DNA of 64,000 nucleotides, from positions 16,461,771 to 16,525,770 of the forward strand of contig OZ025258.1 in NCBI GenBank assembly GCA_964019135.1. Reading direction: 5' to 3'. Origin of the DNA: Arenicola marina. Taxonomy: Eukaryota; Annelida; Polychaeta; Arenicolidae. The notes beneath the pieces are model-generated. The model ran no database searches. It was not told where the DNA came from and saw only the letters and a list, made by a program, of their open reading frames with translations. Of the stretch, positions 35,375 to 47,145 are shown piece after piece (position 1 is the stretch's first letter; each line of letters starts with the position of its first letter). Both the position numbers and the translations under genes were made by a program.

Positions 35375-36247
35375 AATCCAAATCGACCCTTGTCACCCCT
35401 GTTGCCTGGCACAGGAGACATACGTACGGTCCCTTAGATATATCAGGTGTCCGTGCTTCTAGACAGACGCGAGGTTCGAGTTTAAGTTCCCAACACCCAT
35501 CCGCTCCTCTAAATATGTCCAGGCCCGGACACCGCTGCGATGATGACCATAAGGGGTCCATATTGTGTCTACAATATTGGAATTTTCCTTTCCCGAAGGT
35601 CATAATAGATCCACAGCGTCACAGAAATTAATGTTGCGGGAAGTACATGGTAAAAGTTAAAAGGCACAGACACTGTATTTTGGCCATCAAGGTGTGCTGA
35701 TTACAAGTAAATTGCTTGGCAAACTGTGTTTGAGTTCTTTAATACTTCAATCTTGATACCCAAATGGTGGCCCTGAAGCCAATAACATCCCGTTGCTATC
35801 TTGATAACCACGCCGCTGCTGCTCAAAGGTTAATATGCCCTTCACGTTGTCCATTCCCAGAGTGCGAATGAACTTCCAGAGCGATAATTAATGCGATCTG
35901 CGCTCTCCGCCCTTTAGTGTTTTCAGGGGTCAACCACACATTTGTTATTCATGCTCCGCGTTTGCCTAGTCGCAGGGGCGTGTTTGCTCAGGCGCACTCG
36001 GACCCAAGGACCTCCAAGATGAACGTGACTCCCCGCAAAGTGCACATCTTGTGATGTTGCCATGGTCATCAGGAGCTGGTACATACCTCACTGAGAAAAC
36101 CGTGTCAGATTTCTCTCCTGTCACGTGTCACTGACGTTATTGCGGACACTGGCTGTCTGGGCTTGATGGCAAATACTTACACTTGAAGGCCTCTCCCTTA
36201 GACTTAGCAGGAAGTAAGAGTATGGCAAGCCAAAGTGGAATTTAATA

Positions 36248-36340
36248 GAGTATTTGTTAGAGTATTTGCACATATGTTCAAATATTTGCACATATGTTCA
36301 AATATTTGCACGTATGTTCAAATATTTGCACATATGTTTA
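36248..36340. repeat. 20-bp repeat in X2
   Basis: About four units of TATTTGCACATATGTTCAAA. The equivalent array in X3 (about 39,895-40,060) has about seven. Confidence 0.9.
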
Positions 36341-36675
36341 TATGTTTTTTGAGGTGGCCACCATGCCAGTGACTCGGTAATAATGGTGGTCCCCTCGGTC
36401 AGGGATTATAATCTTTTCCTTTATGCTGTATGCTGTATTATATTGTTGTTTTCCTGGTTGAAATAAATGTTGATCCTCTCACAGTACCGCATGACCAATG
36501 AACCCTCTATGGTGACTTGTAGTCGCGAAGAATAACATTAAGAATATATGATCATAGCTGCATTTAATGTCTTACAGTTACGTCAAGATGTGGTCAATTT
36601 TGAAATTGCACGTGCACGTGCATTCCATGGAGTTTTGCGCAGTATTTCAGGACAAGCGAAACCTGCCAATGCCAA

Positions 36676-36870
36676 AGGGGGTGGAGGAGGTGCTAGTAGT
36701 GGCACTGGTTGTGGGGAAGTACTGGGGGTGGAAGAGGTGCTGGTGGTGGTGCTGGAGGCGGAGGAGGTGCTAGTAGTGGTGCTGTGGGCGGAGGAGGTGC
36801 TAGTGGTGCTGCTGGGGGTGGAAGAGTTTCTAGTGGTGGCACTGGGGGTGGAGGAGGTGAAAGCCTGGGG
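36676..36870. repeat. G-rich GGTGCTAGTAGTGG minisatellite in X2
   Basis: Irregular units of about 30 bp built from GGAGGAGGTGCTAGTAGTGG and GGTGCTGGTGG. The corresponding array in X3 is 40,260-40,420 and is shorter. Val/Glu/Gly-rich frames across it are artefacts. Confidence 0.8.
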
Positions 36871-38034
36871 AGGGGGTACTTAATACATAGCTGGTCTAGG
36901 GGGTGCGGGGTAAAGCCCGCCATTTTTACCCGCCAAAATCCGCTCGGTCGGGGCACTTTTCCCCGGCAACCCGCTCTATGAACGCACATTTTCAGAGCAC
37001 CCCCCTCCCCTCCACCTAGCGTTTTCTAGACCGGAGTTTGGAAATGCGCAATGTCCCGTTGGACAATTATCATCATTATTAACCGCAATGCAATAACTTC
37101 GTCAAATAGCGAGCCTGTTGCATATATTTATAGGTTTTGCCTTGGTTGGCATCCGTCGGTCTGCATTACACTTAGATATTACGTTATTGTAGAATCCTAG
37201 TCTGAATACTACACCGATCTGTAGGCTACCAACAGTGACTTATCGAAGTAAGAGAGGGGACGGATGGGGGGGGGGGTGTAGTGCGTGGTATGTCTCTCGT
37301 TGTCGAACCAAACGCTTGTAAAGAGCCGAATTTATGTTGTTGTTGTCTCGTAAGAACACATTGCGTAAAATTTGCTTCACGCGCATAAAAACGAAATGAT
37401 CTGTCTAATGCCGAAGAAGACCTGTCGCCTGGCTCTGAGGGTCCGGCTTACGGCGACTCACACCGAAGTCCCGGACTGTGTATCGGACTGTACGCCAGTT
37501 CGTGGTAAGAGGACGTGTGAGGTTAAAGGCTTCCTACTTGGTGTTGGTGTCTTCATACTTCCTACGGGATGAGAGGGCATGCTCTACCTCAAAATATACT
37601 GACAGACAAGGCTTGAACAAGGCTGAAGAAAGTGCTGTATATCTGGAATAAAGCGACTCTTGTTATTTCTAACGTTATCAAGTGTGTTCAAATTACTTAT
37701 CAAGCTCCTTCCCGCTAGTCCCGCAACATAGCTCCGTGGTGTTTCAGGATAGACACGTTTGCCAAATCAAAGCCGAAAGGGCGATGCTTATTAGGTTTCT
37801 GAATTTGTGCCGGTCACCGCTGTTTCACTCCGTCAAAGGAGAGGCATTGTGGACAGGGGTGTGGGGGGTCACCCTCCCCCCCCCCGCCGAGCCGTGACCC
37901 CCACTTCCGGCGGTCAGCACGCCGCATCCCATGTCACATCACCTCACCTCACCTCGCCTCCCACTGACCTTACGTACCGACCGCTCTGACCTCTCCTCTC
38001 CTCTCCCTGTCTCCCCACCACATCCCTCACACCA

Positions 38035-38170
38035 CAGGCAGACCCTCCCAAGCCCACACGCAGGCCCACCCACACCCACACGCAGACCCACCCACGCCCA
38101 CACGCAGACCCACCCACGCCCACACGCAGACCCACCCACGCCCACACGCAGACCCTCCCACGTTCACACG
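38035..38170. repeat. 22-bp C-rich repeat in X3
   Basis: About six units of CACGCCCACACGCAGACCCA plus two bases. X4 has a longer array at 46,885-47,145 and X2 only two or three units near 34,425-34,475. Confidence 0.88.
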
Positions 38171-38779
38171 CACGTACCCAAAAGGGATTGTTGCCCCTGT
38201 ACGACCTTGAACAAAACGCCCATTCACCCCTCACCGACCCTGATCTTGAGCCATAGCCACCTCTAACCCCGCTACACCGTACCCTACTGACCGCGCATTT
38301 CTTCCCTAAGGACAGTCACTTTAGTTCACACAACCACGGCCCCCGCCCCCCCCCCCTCCTCCCCATCCATAACGGGAGTGTTCTCTCACGACGACCCGTT
38401 CCGGATTTCCCATCAGTCCGAGAACTCATACCCTTTACCGGACACGGTCACCAGAATCCCCTCACCCCCTACCTCACAACCACCCCTCCTTTCCCCTCCC
38501 CTCCCCTCCATCCATACGATCCCTCTCTGCCACATCAATAGCTTCATCCAGCTGATATCCCGGTGTTTTCCCATATCTGCCCTTCCTGCCCCCACCCAAC
38601 CACCCATTAACCCTCCCTCCCTCCCCTTCCACCCATTCTTCAAGCCCACACGATACATAAAACCCCCGCGATCTATACCGACCCGCCATGCCTGCATTGA
38701 AGTACCTGTCCAACTCAGACCCACCTCAGACGCCATGGGATGCTGTCTTCCTCAAAGATTACCCCCCGCCTTCACCCCA

Positions 38780-39020
38780 CCCCGGTAGCTCAGTCGGTTA
38801 GAGTGCTCGCCTTGACTGCGCTGGCCACATGAGAGCCTAACGGCACGTGGATCGATGGTTCGAATTCCGCTGTGACCGTGGTCGCAGGATAAAGATCCCA
38901 TATCCTTATTCGCAAAGAGTAGGGGGTTACCCCGGGGACATGGCTCTACTCTCGCTTCCTTCTCCCATTTGACGCAATATGACCAAAAGTGCTTAAAGCG
39001 TCCTGAATATAAAACCAACC
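38780..39020 (+). mobile_element. tRNA-derived SINE in X3
   Basis: Same insertion as in X2 (same orientation, same 3' flank AAATCCAAATCGACCC), so inherited by duplication. The upstream target duplication has been lost with the neighbouring bases. A and B boxes are intact. Confidence 0.88.
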
Positions 39021-39894
39021 AAATCCAAATCGACCCCTGTCACCCCTGTTGCCTGGCACAGGAGACATACGTACGGTCCCTTAGGTATATCAGGTGTCCG
39101 TGCTTCTAGACAGACGCGAGGTTCGAGTTTGAGTTCCCAACACCCATCCGCTCCTTTAAATATGTCCAGGCCCGGACACCGCTGCGATGATGACCATAAG
39201 GGGTCGATATTGTGTTTACAATATTGGAATTTTTCTCTTTCCCGAAGGTCATAATAGGTCCACAGCGTCACAGAAATTAATGTTGCGGGAAGTACATGGT
39301 AAAAGTTAAAAGGCGCAGAAATTGTATTTTGGCCATCAAGGTGCGCTGATTTCAAGTAAATTGCTTGGTAAACTGTGTTTGATTTCTTTAATACTTCAAT
39401 CTTGATACCAAAATGGTGGCCCTGAAGCCAATAACATCCCGTTCCTATCTTGATAACCACGCCGCTGCTGCTCAAAGATTAATATGCCCTTCATGTTGTA
39501 CATTCCCAGAGTGCAAATGACCTTCCAGTGCGAAAATTAATGCGACCTGCGCTCTCCGCCCTTTCGTGTTTTCACGGGTCAACCACACATTTGTTATTCA
39601 TGCTCCGCGTTTGTCGAGCGGCAGGGGCGTGTTTGCTCAGGCACACTCGGACCCAAGGACCTCCAAGATCAACGTGACCGCCCGCAAAGTGCACATCTTG
39701 TGATGTTGTCATGGTCATCAGGAGCTAGTACATACTTCACTGAGAAAGCCGTGTCAGATTTCTCTCCTGTCACGTGGCACTGACGTTATTGCGGCCGACA
39801 CTGGCTGTCTGGGCTTGAAGTCCAGTACTGACACTCACAGGCCTCTCCGTTAGACTTAGCAGGAAGTAAGAGTATGGCAAGCCAAAGTGGAACT

Positions 39895-40060
39895 TAATAG
39901 AGTATTTAATAGAGTATTTGCACATATGTTTAAATATTCGCACATATGTTCAAATATTTGCACATATGTTCAAATATTTGCACGTATGTTCAAATATTTG
40001 CACATATGTTCAAATATTCGCACATATGTTCAAATATTCGCACAGATGTTTATATGTTTT
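39895..40060. repeat. 20-bp repeat in X3
   Basis: About seven units of TATTTGCACATATGTTCAAA with TATTCG and ACAGATG variants; expanded relative to X2. Confidence 0.9.
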
Positions 40061-42611
40061 TTGAGGTGGCCACCATGCCAGTGACTCGGTAATAATGGTG
40101 GTCTCCACGGCCAGGGATTATAATCTTTTCCTTTATGCTGTATGCTGTATTATATTGTTGTTTTCCTGGTCGAAATAAATGTTGATCGTCTCACAGAGTT
40201 TTGCGCAGTATTTTGTTAAGGACGTCTTTCAGGACAAGCGAAATCTGCCAATGCCTAGGGGGGTGGAGGAGGTGCTAGTAGTGGCACTGGGTGTGGGGAG
40301 GTACTGGGGGTGGAAGAGGTGCTGGTGGTGGTGCTGGAGGCGGAGGAGGTGCTAGTGGTGCTGCTGGGGGTGGAAAAGTTGCTAGTGGTGGCACTGGGGG
40401 TGGAGGAGATGAAAGCCCGTGGAGGGGGGTACTTAATACATTGCTGGTCTAGGGGGTGCGGGGTAAAGCCCGCCCTTTTTCCCCGCCAAAATCCGCTCGG
40501 TCGGGCCGTTCTACCGCCAAAAATCGCTCGGAAGGGGCACTTTTCCCCGGCAACCCGCTCTATGAACGCACATTTTCAGAGCACCCCCCCCACCCCCGCC
40601 CCTTCCACCTGGCGTGTTCTAGACCGGAGTTTGGAATTGCGCAGCAGTTCGTTAAGAACGTCTTTCGGGACAGGCGAAACCTGCCAAGGCCAATAAATTT
40701 AACGAGTGTTAGCGGCAACGATTGGGTAGAATGGAAACCATTTTGTTCTTAAAGCATCCATACATGAACCGAACCCTCAAGTGGCTGCTAAGGACATCAT
40801 GAAATCGATGAAGGCTGCATTTACCATAATGAATGCATTCAAGGAGCAAAAATACAAATCAATAAATCGAAATTCGCCCAGTATAGGGGCTGACATTTCC
40901 TTTTTATAGCAATAATCAGGGGTTAACGTCTGCGTAAGACGTTGGATTCGCAGCGTGACGTTCTACAAGTATTTTTAATTGTTTGCGACAGCGGCGCTCA
41001 CATCTCAAAACACTTGGCAAGCCAACTGTGGGACTGGTAGAGCCGACCACAATCCACACATCGATGTTTGGATTATAGCTTGGTCTCACCCGTAGCGTCC
41101 CCTGGGCATTACTGCCTGCGAGAACGTCCGGTTGGGCCATTCCGGGTCGAAGCAATGGCTACGACTCTCTCTTTTGGCTTAAAAGCCCTAATGTTAACAT
41201 ATGGACTGTGGAAATTATTTCGGTCATTGACCATTTCAGGATGTAATATTGGTTCAATCTGATACTAACATACGCATTATAGCGCATAATTTCACAAGCT
41301 TATGCCCGAGCACTTGACAATGCCACATAGAAGTGACCAGAGAAAAATTAGTAACCCAAAAGCATCGTCAACAGCACTCAGCAATCATTTTTGTATGGGG
41401 AGGGTATCTCATTTCTCATCACTTAAATCAGTAAGTTTTTTCTACACCCTTCCCATTCTAGCAGGTGCCTTGTTGGGCAGATAATCTGGTTACCCTGGAT
41501 GGATGAAATGAATGGCCAAAGAAATCCGATATCTCCTGAGCCGTAGAGCAGTAAACTCCCCTTCAGACGGTCACCGGGTAATCATCCTCTAGCTTCTTTT
41601 TCGGTGTTTGCTTCCCGTGGCATTTTTTTGGGGGGGCTAAATGACTGACGAGATTTTACTTTTTCCTAGCAAAAGGCAGCATCAGATTCCGTCGCGAAGT
41701 ACTTGTTCATGTTATTTTTGTTGGCAATTCATTTCGTGCTTTGTGAACTGTAACATAACAAAGTAAGTATTCTATTTCTACTCTTGGCAGGTAGAAAGCA
41801 ACGTTGCCTGAACGAAATGTTCTACTTTATAGCCATTCTAAACGCTGTGCCACCAACCGCGCTAGCACTGTTTCCCTTTATGCATGGAATGGTCGTCTTT
41901 ATTCCCAACTCACGTTAACTAATTATTGCTAATGAAATATTCCACTAGCAAAAGGAGGCTGCCTGCATGGTTTTCAAGTTGATTTTATGCTGCATGTATC
42001 CTTTAAGTTTCTAACCGTTTTTCTATCAGAAAAAACACGTAGTCTAGCTTGCTTCTGTCCACATGGTAGCCTACTATCGCATTTTATCGCCCTTCACCCT
42101 TGCACTCGGGTCCTCCGCTGTCGCCTATAACACAGCCTAATGTGATGTCGTCCGCCCAATAAACACTGATCCCGTCATTGACCTCTATTATCGCCGACGT
42201 GGCACATGGATATCATGACCCATAAGCCATCTACAGGCGGGCAGAGGGACCACGGTGGGGAGCCGTCCGTCTTGCAATACACTCTGGTCCCCGTAAAGAA
42301 CGCATTAGCATTGACTGAGTCTCGCCGGCCAAGACACCAGCGTAAGGCAGTTACCAACTCGTCAATGTTAACGAGCGGTTCTCGCATATCTTTTATCCTG
42401 TCAGGGGGTGGGGTCGCTGGGACCAAGCTGAAGGGGGCGGGTTGGTGGGTGGATGGATGTATGCTGAAGCGGGTTCAGGGTGGGGTGAAAGGGGCGTCAT
42501 TTTCACAGTCATCACCAAAGTGCCTGGGACCTCCCGTGGAGTCACGTGTCTCGAAGGCAATGTTTGACGTGACTTACACGTTGTGAGTTAACGGACGAGG
42601 ATTGGACTTAC

Positions 42612-42752
42612 ATGAGCACAGCTTCTGCACAACCATTACACAATGAGCACAGCTTCTGCACAACCATTACACAGTGAGCACAGGCTTCTGCACAACCATT
42701 ACACAGTGAGCACAGGCTTCTGTACAAACCATTACCCAGTAAGCACAGCGTA
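42612..42752. repeat. 31-bp minisatellite in Y2
   Basis: About four to five units of GAGCACAGCTTCTGCACAAC plus CATTACACAGT, some with an extra G (GCACAGGCTTC). Confidence 0.85.
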
Positions 42753-42889
42753 AGACTTTCTCAAACAGAACATCCTCAATTCCTGCGCCTGCGATAAAGC
42801 TAAGCTGTTATTGAAATATAATGATCCTTCACCTGTTCACTTTAGTGTCATGTGGTTATGCGGTGCTTCACAAATTGCTTCGTTCCTTC

Positions 42890-43035
42890 AAAGAGACAAA
42901 TGTCTCTGCCCAACCGCTACACAGTGACAAACCCCTCCGGCCCTAAGAGACAAATGTCTCTGCCCAACCGCTACACAGTGACAAACCCCTCCAGCCCCAA
43001 GAGACAAGTATCTGTGCACAACCTTTCCGCAGCAA
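42890..43035. repeat. 54-bp minisatellite in Y2
   Basis: About two and a half units beginning GACAAATGTCTCTGCCCAAC and ending CCTAAGA/CCCAAGA. The period is a multiple of three and reads as an 18-residue repeat on the plus strand (RQMSLPNRYTVTNPSGPK). Y3 has about three and a half units; Y1 has none. Confidence 0.85.
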
Positions 43036-43794
43036 CAAACCCTTCATGCCGCACCAGGTCGAGCCCAGTGTAAGTGCAAGCGGCCATCAGTGTTTTTAAT
43101 TCATCGGCGGTCGCCAGTGCGGTGTCCTCCAGAAAGCGTCCTGCTTTGTGGTGGCTAGCTACGCTGTCCCGGCCCACGCACGACCTGCGCATGCCTCTTG
43201 GGTGGTAACTCTTCTCTTCTCGGGGACGCCCATTTCGTGTCTAATTCACACAATGCCTCTTTCACTATCATCCCACCCCGTCCCCTTGGCCGACGGTAAC
43301 CTGCCCTCCCCCTCCCCCACGCCCGTCCGCTTGGTCGATAGCAACCCCACACCTTACTGTACTGTGATCAAGCGCCTAATTACTTCGTTAGCGGTAGACT
43401 TGTGGGAAAACCCAAATTATAACTATGTGACCAGGTATGTGTAGGGGGGGGGGGGCGGTGGATGGCGGGAGAGGGCGAACAACGTTTTGTCCAATCGGCG
43501 CCGTAGAAAATTGGAGGAGAATTCATTTTGTGTACGAGAACGTGAACATTGTACTATATTGAAGCATATAATGTCACGTGTGCGTCATAGAAATATGAAT
43601 ATTCATTGTCTATACGAGAACTTGGATATCATAAGATATCAAAGCCTGTAGTATATTTATCAATATATGAACGATAACTGTCATTGGTAAATGAGTCACC
43701 AGACATATGTTCACTCTCGCAGCCCAGCCACATAATATCATTATATTATCCAACTATGCACTTTGACCCTTACATTGGTAAATTGGTCACACTT

Positions 43795-43932
43795 CACGAA
43801 GAAGGACATGGGATCTTTATGCTGCGACCACCCAGACTTGGCGACAGCGGGGCACGAACCATCGATCCACGTGCCGTTAGGCTCTCAGGTGGCGAACGCT
43901 CAAACCCATTGAGCTATCAACGCGGCCCCTGA
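43795..43932 (-). mobile_element. Truncated tRNA-derived SINE in Y2
   Basis: Same position and orientation as the Y1 and Y3 SINEs. The tRNA-like head is present (AACCCATTGAGCTATCAACG, complement of the A box), but the distal body is missing and a second GGTAAATTGGTCAC segment joins it directly. Confidence 0.82.
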
Positions 43933-44139
43933 CATTTTAGGGCCGGTAGTCACGCCCACCTTGCTGTGAGTGTAAGCTGGTCATGGGCCATGGCTGCTGT
44001 TAGCCCCTGAGTTAAGACTTCCGGCCATGTCGCCCAAGAGGAAGTTTGCTCTCTGAGGACACGGGGGATATTACTGTAATATGTGCCCAAATGTTGTGAC
44101 TATATGCTGGCGAGAATGCGCGGAATTGGTATAAAACAA

Positions 44140-44690
44140 GCTGATATTTCCAGTGGCCTAAGTCAAAAACCGCCATTGAACTCAATTCAAAAGCTTCCTT
44201 TCTGTACATTTATCTGATATATGTTACTTCAGCGTTTAATGGTTAGCTTCTAATCATCATATTTAATAAGACAGACTCAATGAATAATAGTTTTCTTTTG
44301 ATTCTACGCTCAAAACATCAAACCTCTAAGTCAGTATTGCTGCCCGCAAGGAAAACAAATATTAATGACCTTTTTGGGAATTGCTAAATCGGTGGCAGAA
44401 AAATCACCATGGTTGCTGAGGGCGTTAAGCCTTTAACCTCCAACCCCCTTGACCCCTCTCAATCAGTTAAATGGGTCGCTTACATGGCCTCAAAATCACT
44501 GACTATTGTCTGAACCAATCGGCGTTTAGCCCCTGATGCCCCTCTATACCCATGGCTATAATGCGATAGACTTCCTGAAGGCGGTAATAGGGAAAAAGAA
44601 AAGTCTATCTCCCCCGCACAGGCGGCGACACAGAAAGTATCTCAGACTGGACTGCCCTCCGCTAGAAATGAATCCCCACACTCCATTCAA
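44140..44690 (+). repeat. Array module T, copy T2, fused to X head
   Basis: Collinear with T1 up to CCACACTCCATTCAA, then continues as AGGCTTCCTACTTGGTGTTG, which belongs to the X head (33,500 and 37,530). About 1.4 kb present between those points in T1-X2 is absent, so this junction is a deletion. Confidence 0.85.
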
Positions 44691-44870
44691 GGCTTCCTAC
44701 TTGGTGTTGGTGTCTTAATACTTCCGACTGGGATGAGAAGGGCATGCTCTACCTACTGATAGATTTTAACAAAATTGAAGAAATTGCTGTATATCTGAAA
44801 TAAGGCGACTTTTGTTATTTTACGTTATCTATTGTGTTAATATGCTTGCTTATTACATATCAAATTCAAA
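44690..44870 (+). repeat. X4 head fragment
   Basis: Matches 33,500-33,660 (GAAATTGCTGTATATCTG, GGCGACTTTTGTTATTT, and so on), then diverges after GTGTTAATATG. The rest of X4 resumes at about 46,190. Confidence 0.8.
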
Positions 44871-45764
44871 ACACTAAAACTACACCTTACCTACCGTACT
44901 AAGTTAATATGCCGCCGAGGCGTCATTGGATACAATTTTTGTCTTAGTTGCACGCTCAGAGAAAGACAGAAATAACTTTTATTATGAGGGGTTAAATATA
45001 GCTGATTCTGCTTTACTGTTCATGTCCATTTAGCTTATCTTTGCTTCTTTATCGATTACCAGACTTTTCTTGGATGCATTTATGTATAAGCTTGAGCTGG
45101 GTGAGCTGTTATGCATACTTCGATATTTAATTTGCTTTCTTTCATCACTGGTGACGATGAGAATTAACCTATATGATAATTAATATATATGATAAATAAT
45201 ATACATGATAAATAACATATATGATAAATAATATATATGATAAATAATATATATGATAAATAATATATATGATAAATAATATATATGATAAATAATCTAG
45301 ATAAATAATCCATATGATAAATAATCCATATGATAAATAATCTATGTGATAAATAATCTATATGATAAATAATATATATGATAAATAATCTATATGATAG
45401 CTAATCTGTATGATAAATAATATATATGATAAATAATATATACGATAAATAATATATATGATATATCATGATAGATAATGTAATGTAAGATAAATAATCC
45501 ATACGTCAAGTCGCATTGTTTTTAGTATACTTTTGTGATCCCATGGTTATAACGTAGACTACTTTAAATTAAATATTGTCAATAGTTTGGAATCAATATT
45601 GCGAAGGTACGCCATATCAAAGCCAGGTTGTTCTCCTTTTAATTTGTCCTCTCCTTTTTTTACGGCAATGTGGTCTGACAGGAAGAGCCATTTTCCAAAG
45701 TAACCAAAACTTGGCTCAGATAGAGCACCAGTCATGTTTCACCTCATTTCCCCAGGCGCTTCAA
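44871..45764. repeat. Sequence private to X4, with a 16-bp AT-rich array
   Basis: The interval is not found in the other X copies. From about 45,168 to 45,490 it contains about 19 units of GATAAATAATATATAT with variants such as AATCTATATGATAAAT. The rest is AT-rich single-copy DNA with a short unrecognised frame at 45,576-45,812. Confidence 0.8.
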
Positions 45765-46105
45765 GCTCCCCACTCGGTGGCGCTACGCGCGCTCCGCTTT
45801 TATCGCCGCTGAAAAAATGTGAAAAGAGCTGTAATTTCTTGCAACATTATAATTTTCAAGAATAAACAAAACAATAATGAACTTTGTGTAAAAAGACATC
45901 TTGCACCCTTTCGAAAATGTTATAATTGGGACTGAACTTTTCATCACTTGATACCGTGTGTTATTAGGCTTAGGCTGGGTCCCGGCACTTATTTGTAGAA
46001 ATGCGCGGGCGCATTTTTCCTATTAATTTGAGCATTAAGGAAATAGGCGACAACATAGATATATTGGAGCCCTGGCGGCGTGAGTCGAAGGCAGAGAGTG
46101 CTGGA
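45765..46105 (+). repeat. Dispersed repeat family A, copy 3
   Basis: Landmarks in the order of the 11.5 kb copy: CGGTGGCGCTACGCGCGCTC, GAGCTGTAATTTCTTGCAAC, TTGATACCGTGTGTTATTAG, GGCTGGGTCCCGGCACTTAT, GCGACAACATAGATATATTG, GAGTCGAAGGCAGAGAG. It is slightly shortened near 46,030. It lies in the interval private to X4, consistent with insertion after that unit formed. Confidence 0.82.
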
Positions 46106-46884
46106 GCTTGCGGTCGTGGCCACAGAATGACACGACCGGTTAGCATGTCCTGAGCTGAATTAATGAATGATTGGTGACGCGTTTCTCGATGGTGCATTTC
46201 CGTGTCCCGGTCACCGCTGTGTCTCTCTGTCAGGGGAGAGGTAGAGGGTGCAGGGGTGGGTTGGGGTAGAGGGTGCAGGGGTGCGTTTGGAGCGGGGTGG
46301 AGGGTGCAGGAATTTAGGTAGGGGGGGAGGTCGAGAAACAGGTATGGGTGGATGGGGAGGGAGAGGGGAGGCGGGGGGCAAGGAGGTTGAGGATTTGGAT
46401 GGAGGGTGCCGGGGTGGGGGAGGAGGTTGAGAAACAGACGTGGGGGTGGATGGAGAGGGAGAGGGGAGGAGAGGGATGAAGGTTGAGGAGTGAGAGTGGA
46501 TGTGAAGGGACAAGGGGGGAGAGGAGAGGGGGTCACTTCACCCCCTGAGCCTTGACCCCCACTTCCAACGGTCATTGCTGGAATTCCAGAGCTTCGGACC
46601 AATACCTTTGTCACATCGCAACCTCCTTTCTTTGATCGTGTTAACAAACGTATTACGCCTGCAACCGCCAACCTTTCGACGTCGAAGTGTTGCCTCGGAC
46701 GCCGCTGCCGCTGCTGCTGTTGTTGTTGCTGCCGCTACGGCTGTTTCCACTGCTGCCGTCCAGCACGCCGCGTCCCGTCACATCACCTCACCTCACCTCA
46801 CCTCGCCTCCCACTGACCTTACGTACCGACCGCTTGGACCTCTCCTCCCCTCTCCCTGTCTCCCCACCACATCCCTCGCACCAC

Positions 46885-47145
46885 ACGCAGACCCTCCCAC
46901 GACCACACGCAGACCCACCCACGCCCACACGTAGACCCTCCCACGCCCACACGCAGACCCAGCCACGCCCACACGCAGACCCACCCACGCCCACACGTAG
47001 ACCCTCCCACGCCCACACGCAGACCCAGCCACGCCCACACGCAGACCCTCCCACGCCCACACGCAGACCCACCCACGCCAACACGCAGACCCTCCCACGC
47101 CCACACGCAGATCCTCCCACGCCCACACGCAGACCCACCCACCCA
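46885..47145. repeat. 22-bp C-rich repeat in X4
   Basis: About 12 units of ACGCCCACACGCAGACCC(T/A)CCC. Gly/Val/Cys-rich minus-strand frames over it are repeat artefacts. Confidence 0.92.

Larger units (their letters stand above)
33065..37055 (+). repeat. Array module X, copy X2
   Basis: The most complete X: head (33,065-33,780), G-rich block (33,828-34,095), CTG tract, C-rich block (34,335-34,960), SINE (35,125-35,374), conserved 3' half, 20-bp repeat (36,248-36,340) and a GGTGCTAGTAGTGG minisatellite (36,676-36,870). A 66-codon frame at 33,341-33,541 recurs at 37,372-37,572 with one residue changed; with such a young duplication, conservation is not evidence of function. X2 runs straight into X3 with no Y or T block between them. 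Confidence 0.9.
37055..40619 (+). repeat. Array module X, copy X3
   Basis: Nearly identical by eye to X2 over long stretches (for example 33,065-33,800 against 37,090-37,840), marking a recent duplication. It lacks most of the G-rich block and the CTG tract: CTTCCGGCGGTCA joins directly to GCACGCCGCATCCC near 37,918. It also lacks about 40 bp just before the SINE. A minus-strand frame of 160 codons (38,993-39,475) is interrupted in X2, which argues against function. Confidence 0.9.
40619..44140 (+). repeat. Array module Y, copy Y2
   Basis: Collinear with Y1 and Y3 but without the 25-bp TAAGCAT array and the first few hundred bases of Y; it starts directly at CTAGACCGGAGTTTGGAATT. It carries a 31-bp repeat (42,612-42,752) and a 54-bp repeat (42,890-43,035). 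Two frames of Y1 have clear counterparts here (29,542-29,787 against 42,206-42,586, and the minus-strand TADELETLIA-like frame), without recognisable function. Confidence 0.87.

Noticed and set aside
38993-39475. 160-codon minus-strand frame in X3
   Set aside because: Interrupted in X2 and partly missing in X4; overlaps the SINE end; no recognised domain.
45168-45490. Replication origin or scaffold-attachment region in the GATAAATAAT array
   Set aside because: AT-richness alone does not support it; kept as a simple 16-bp repeat.
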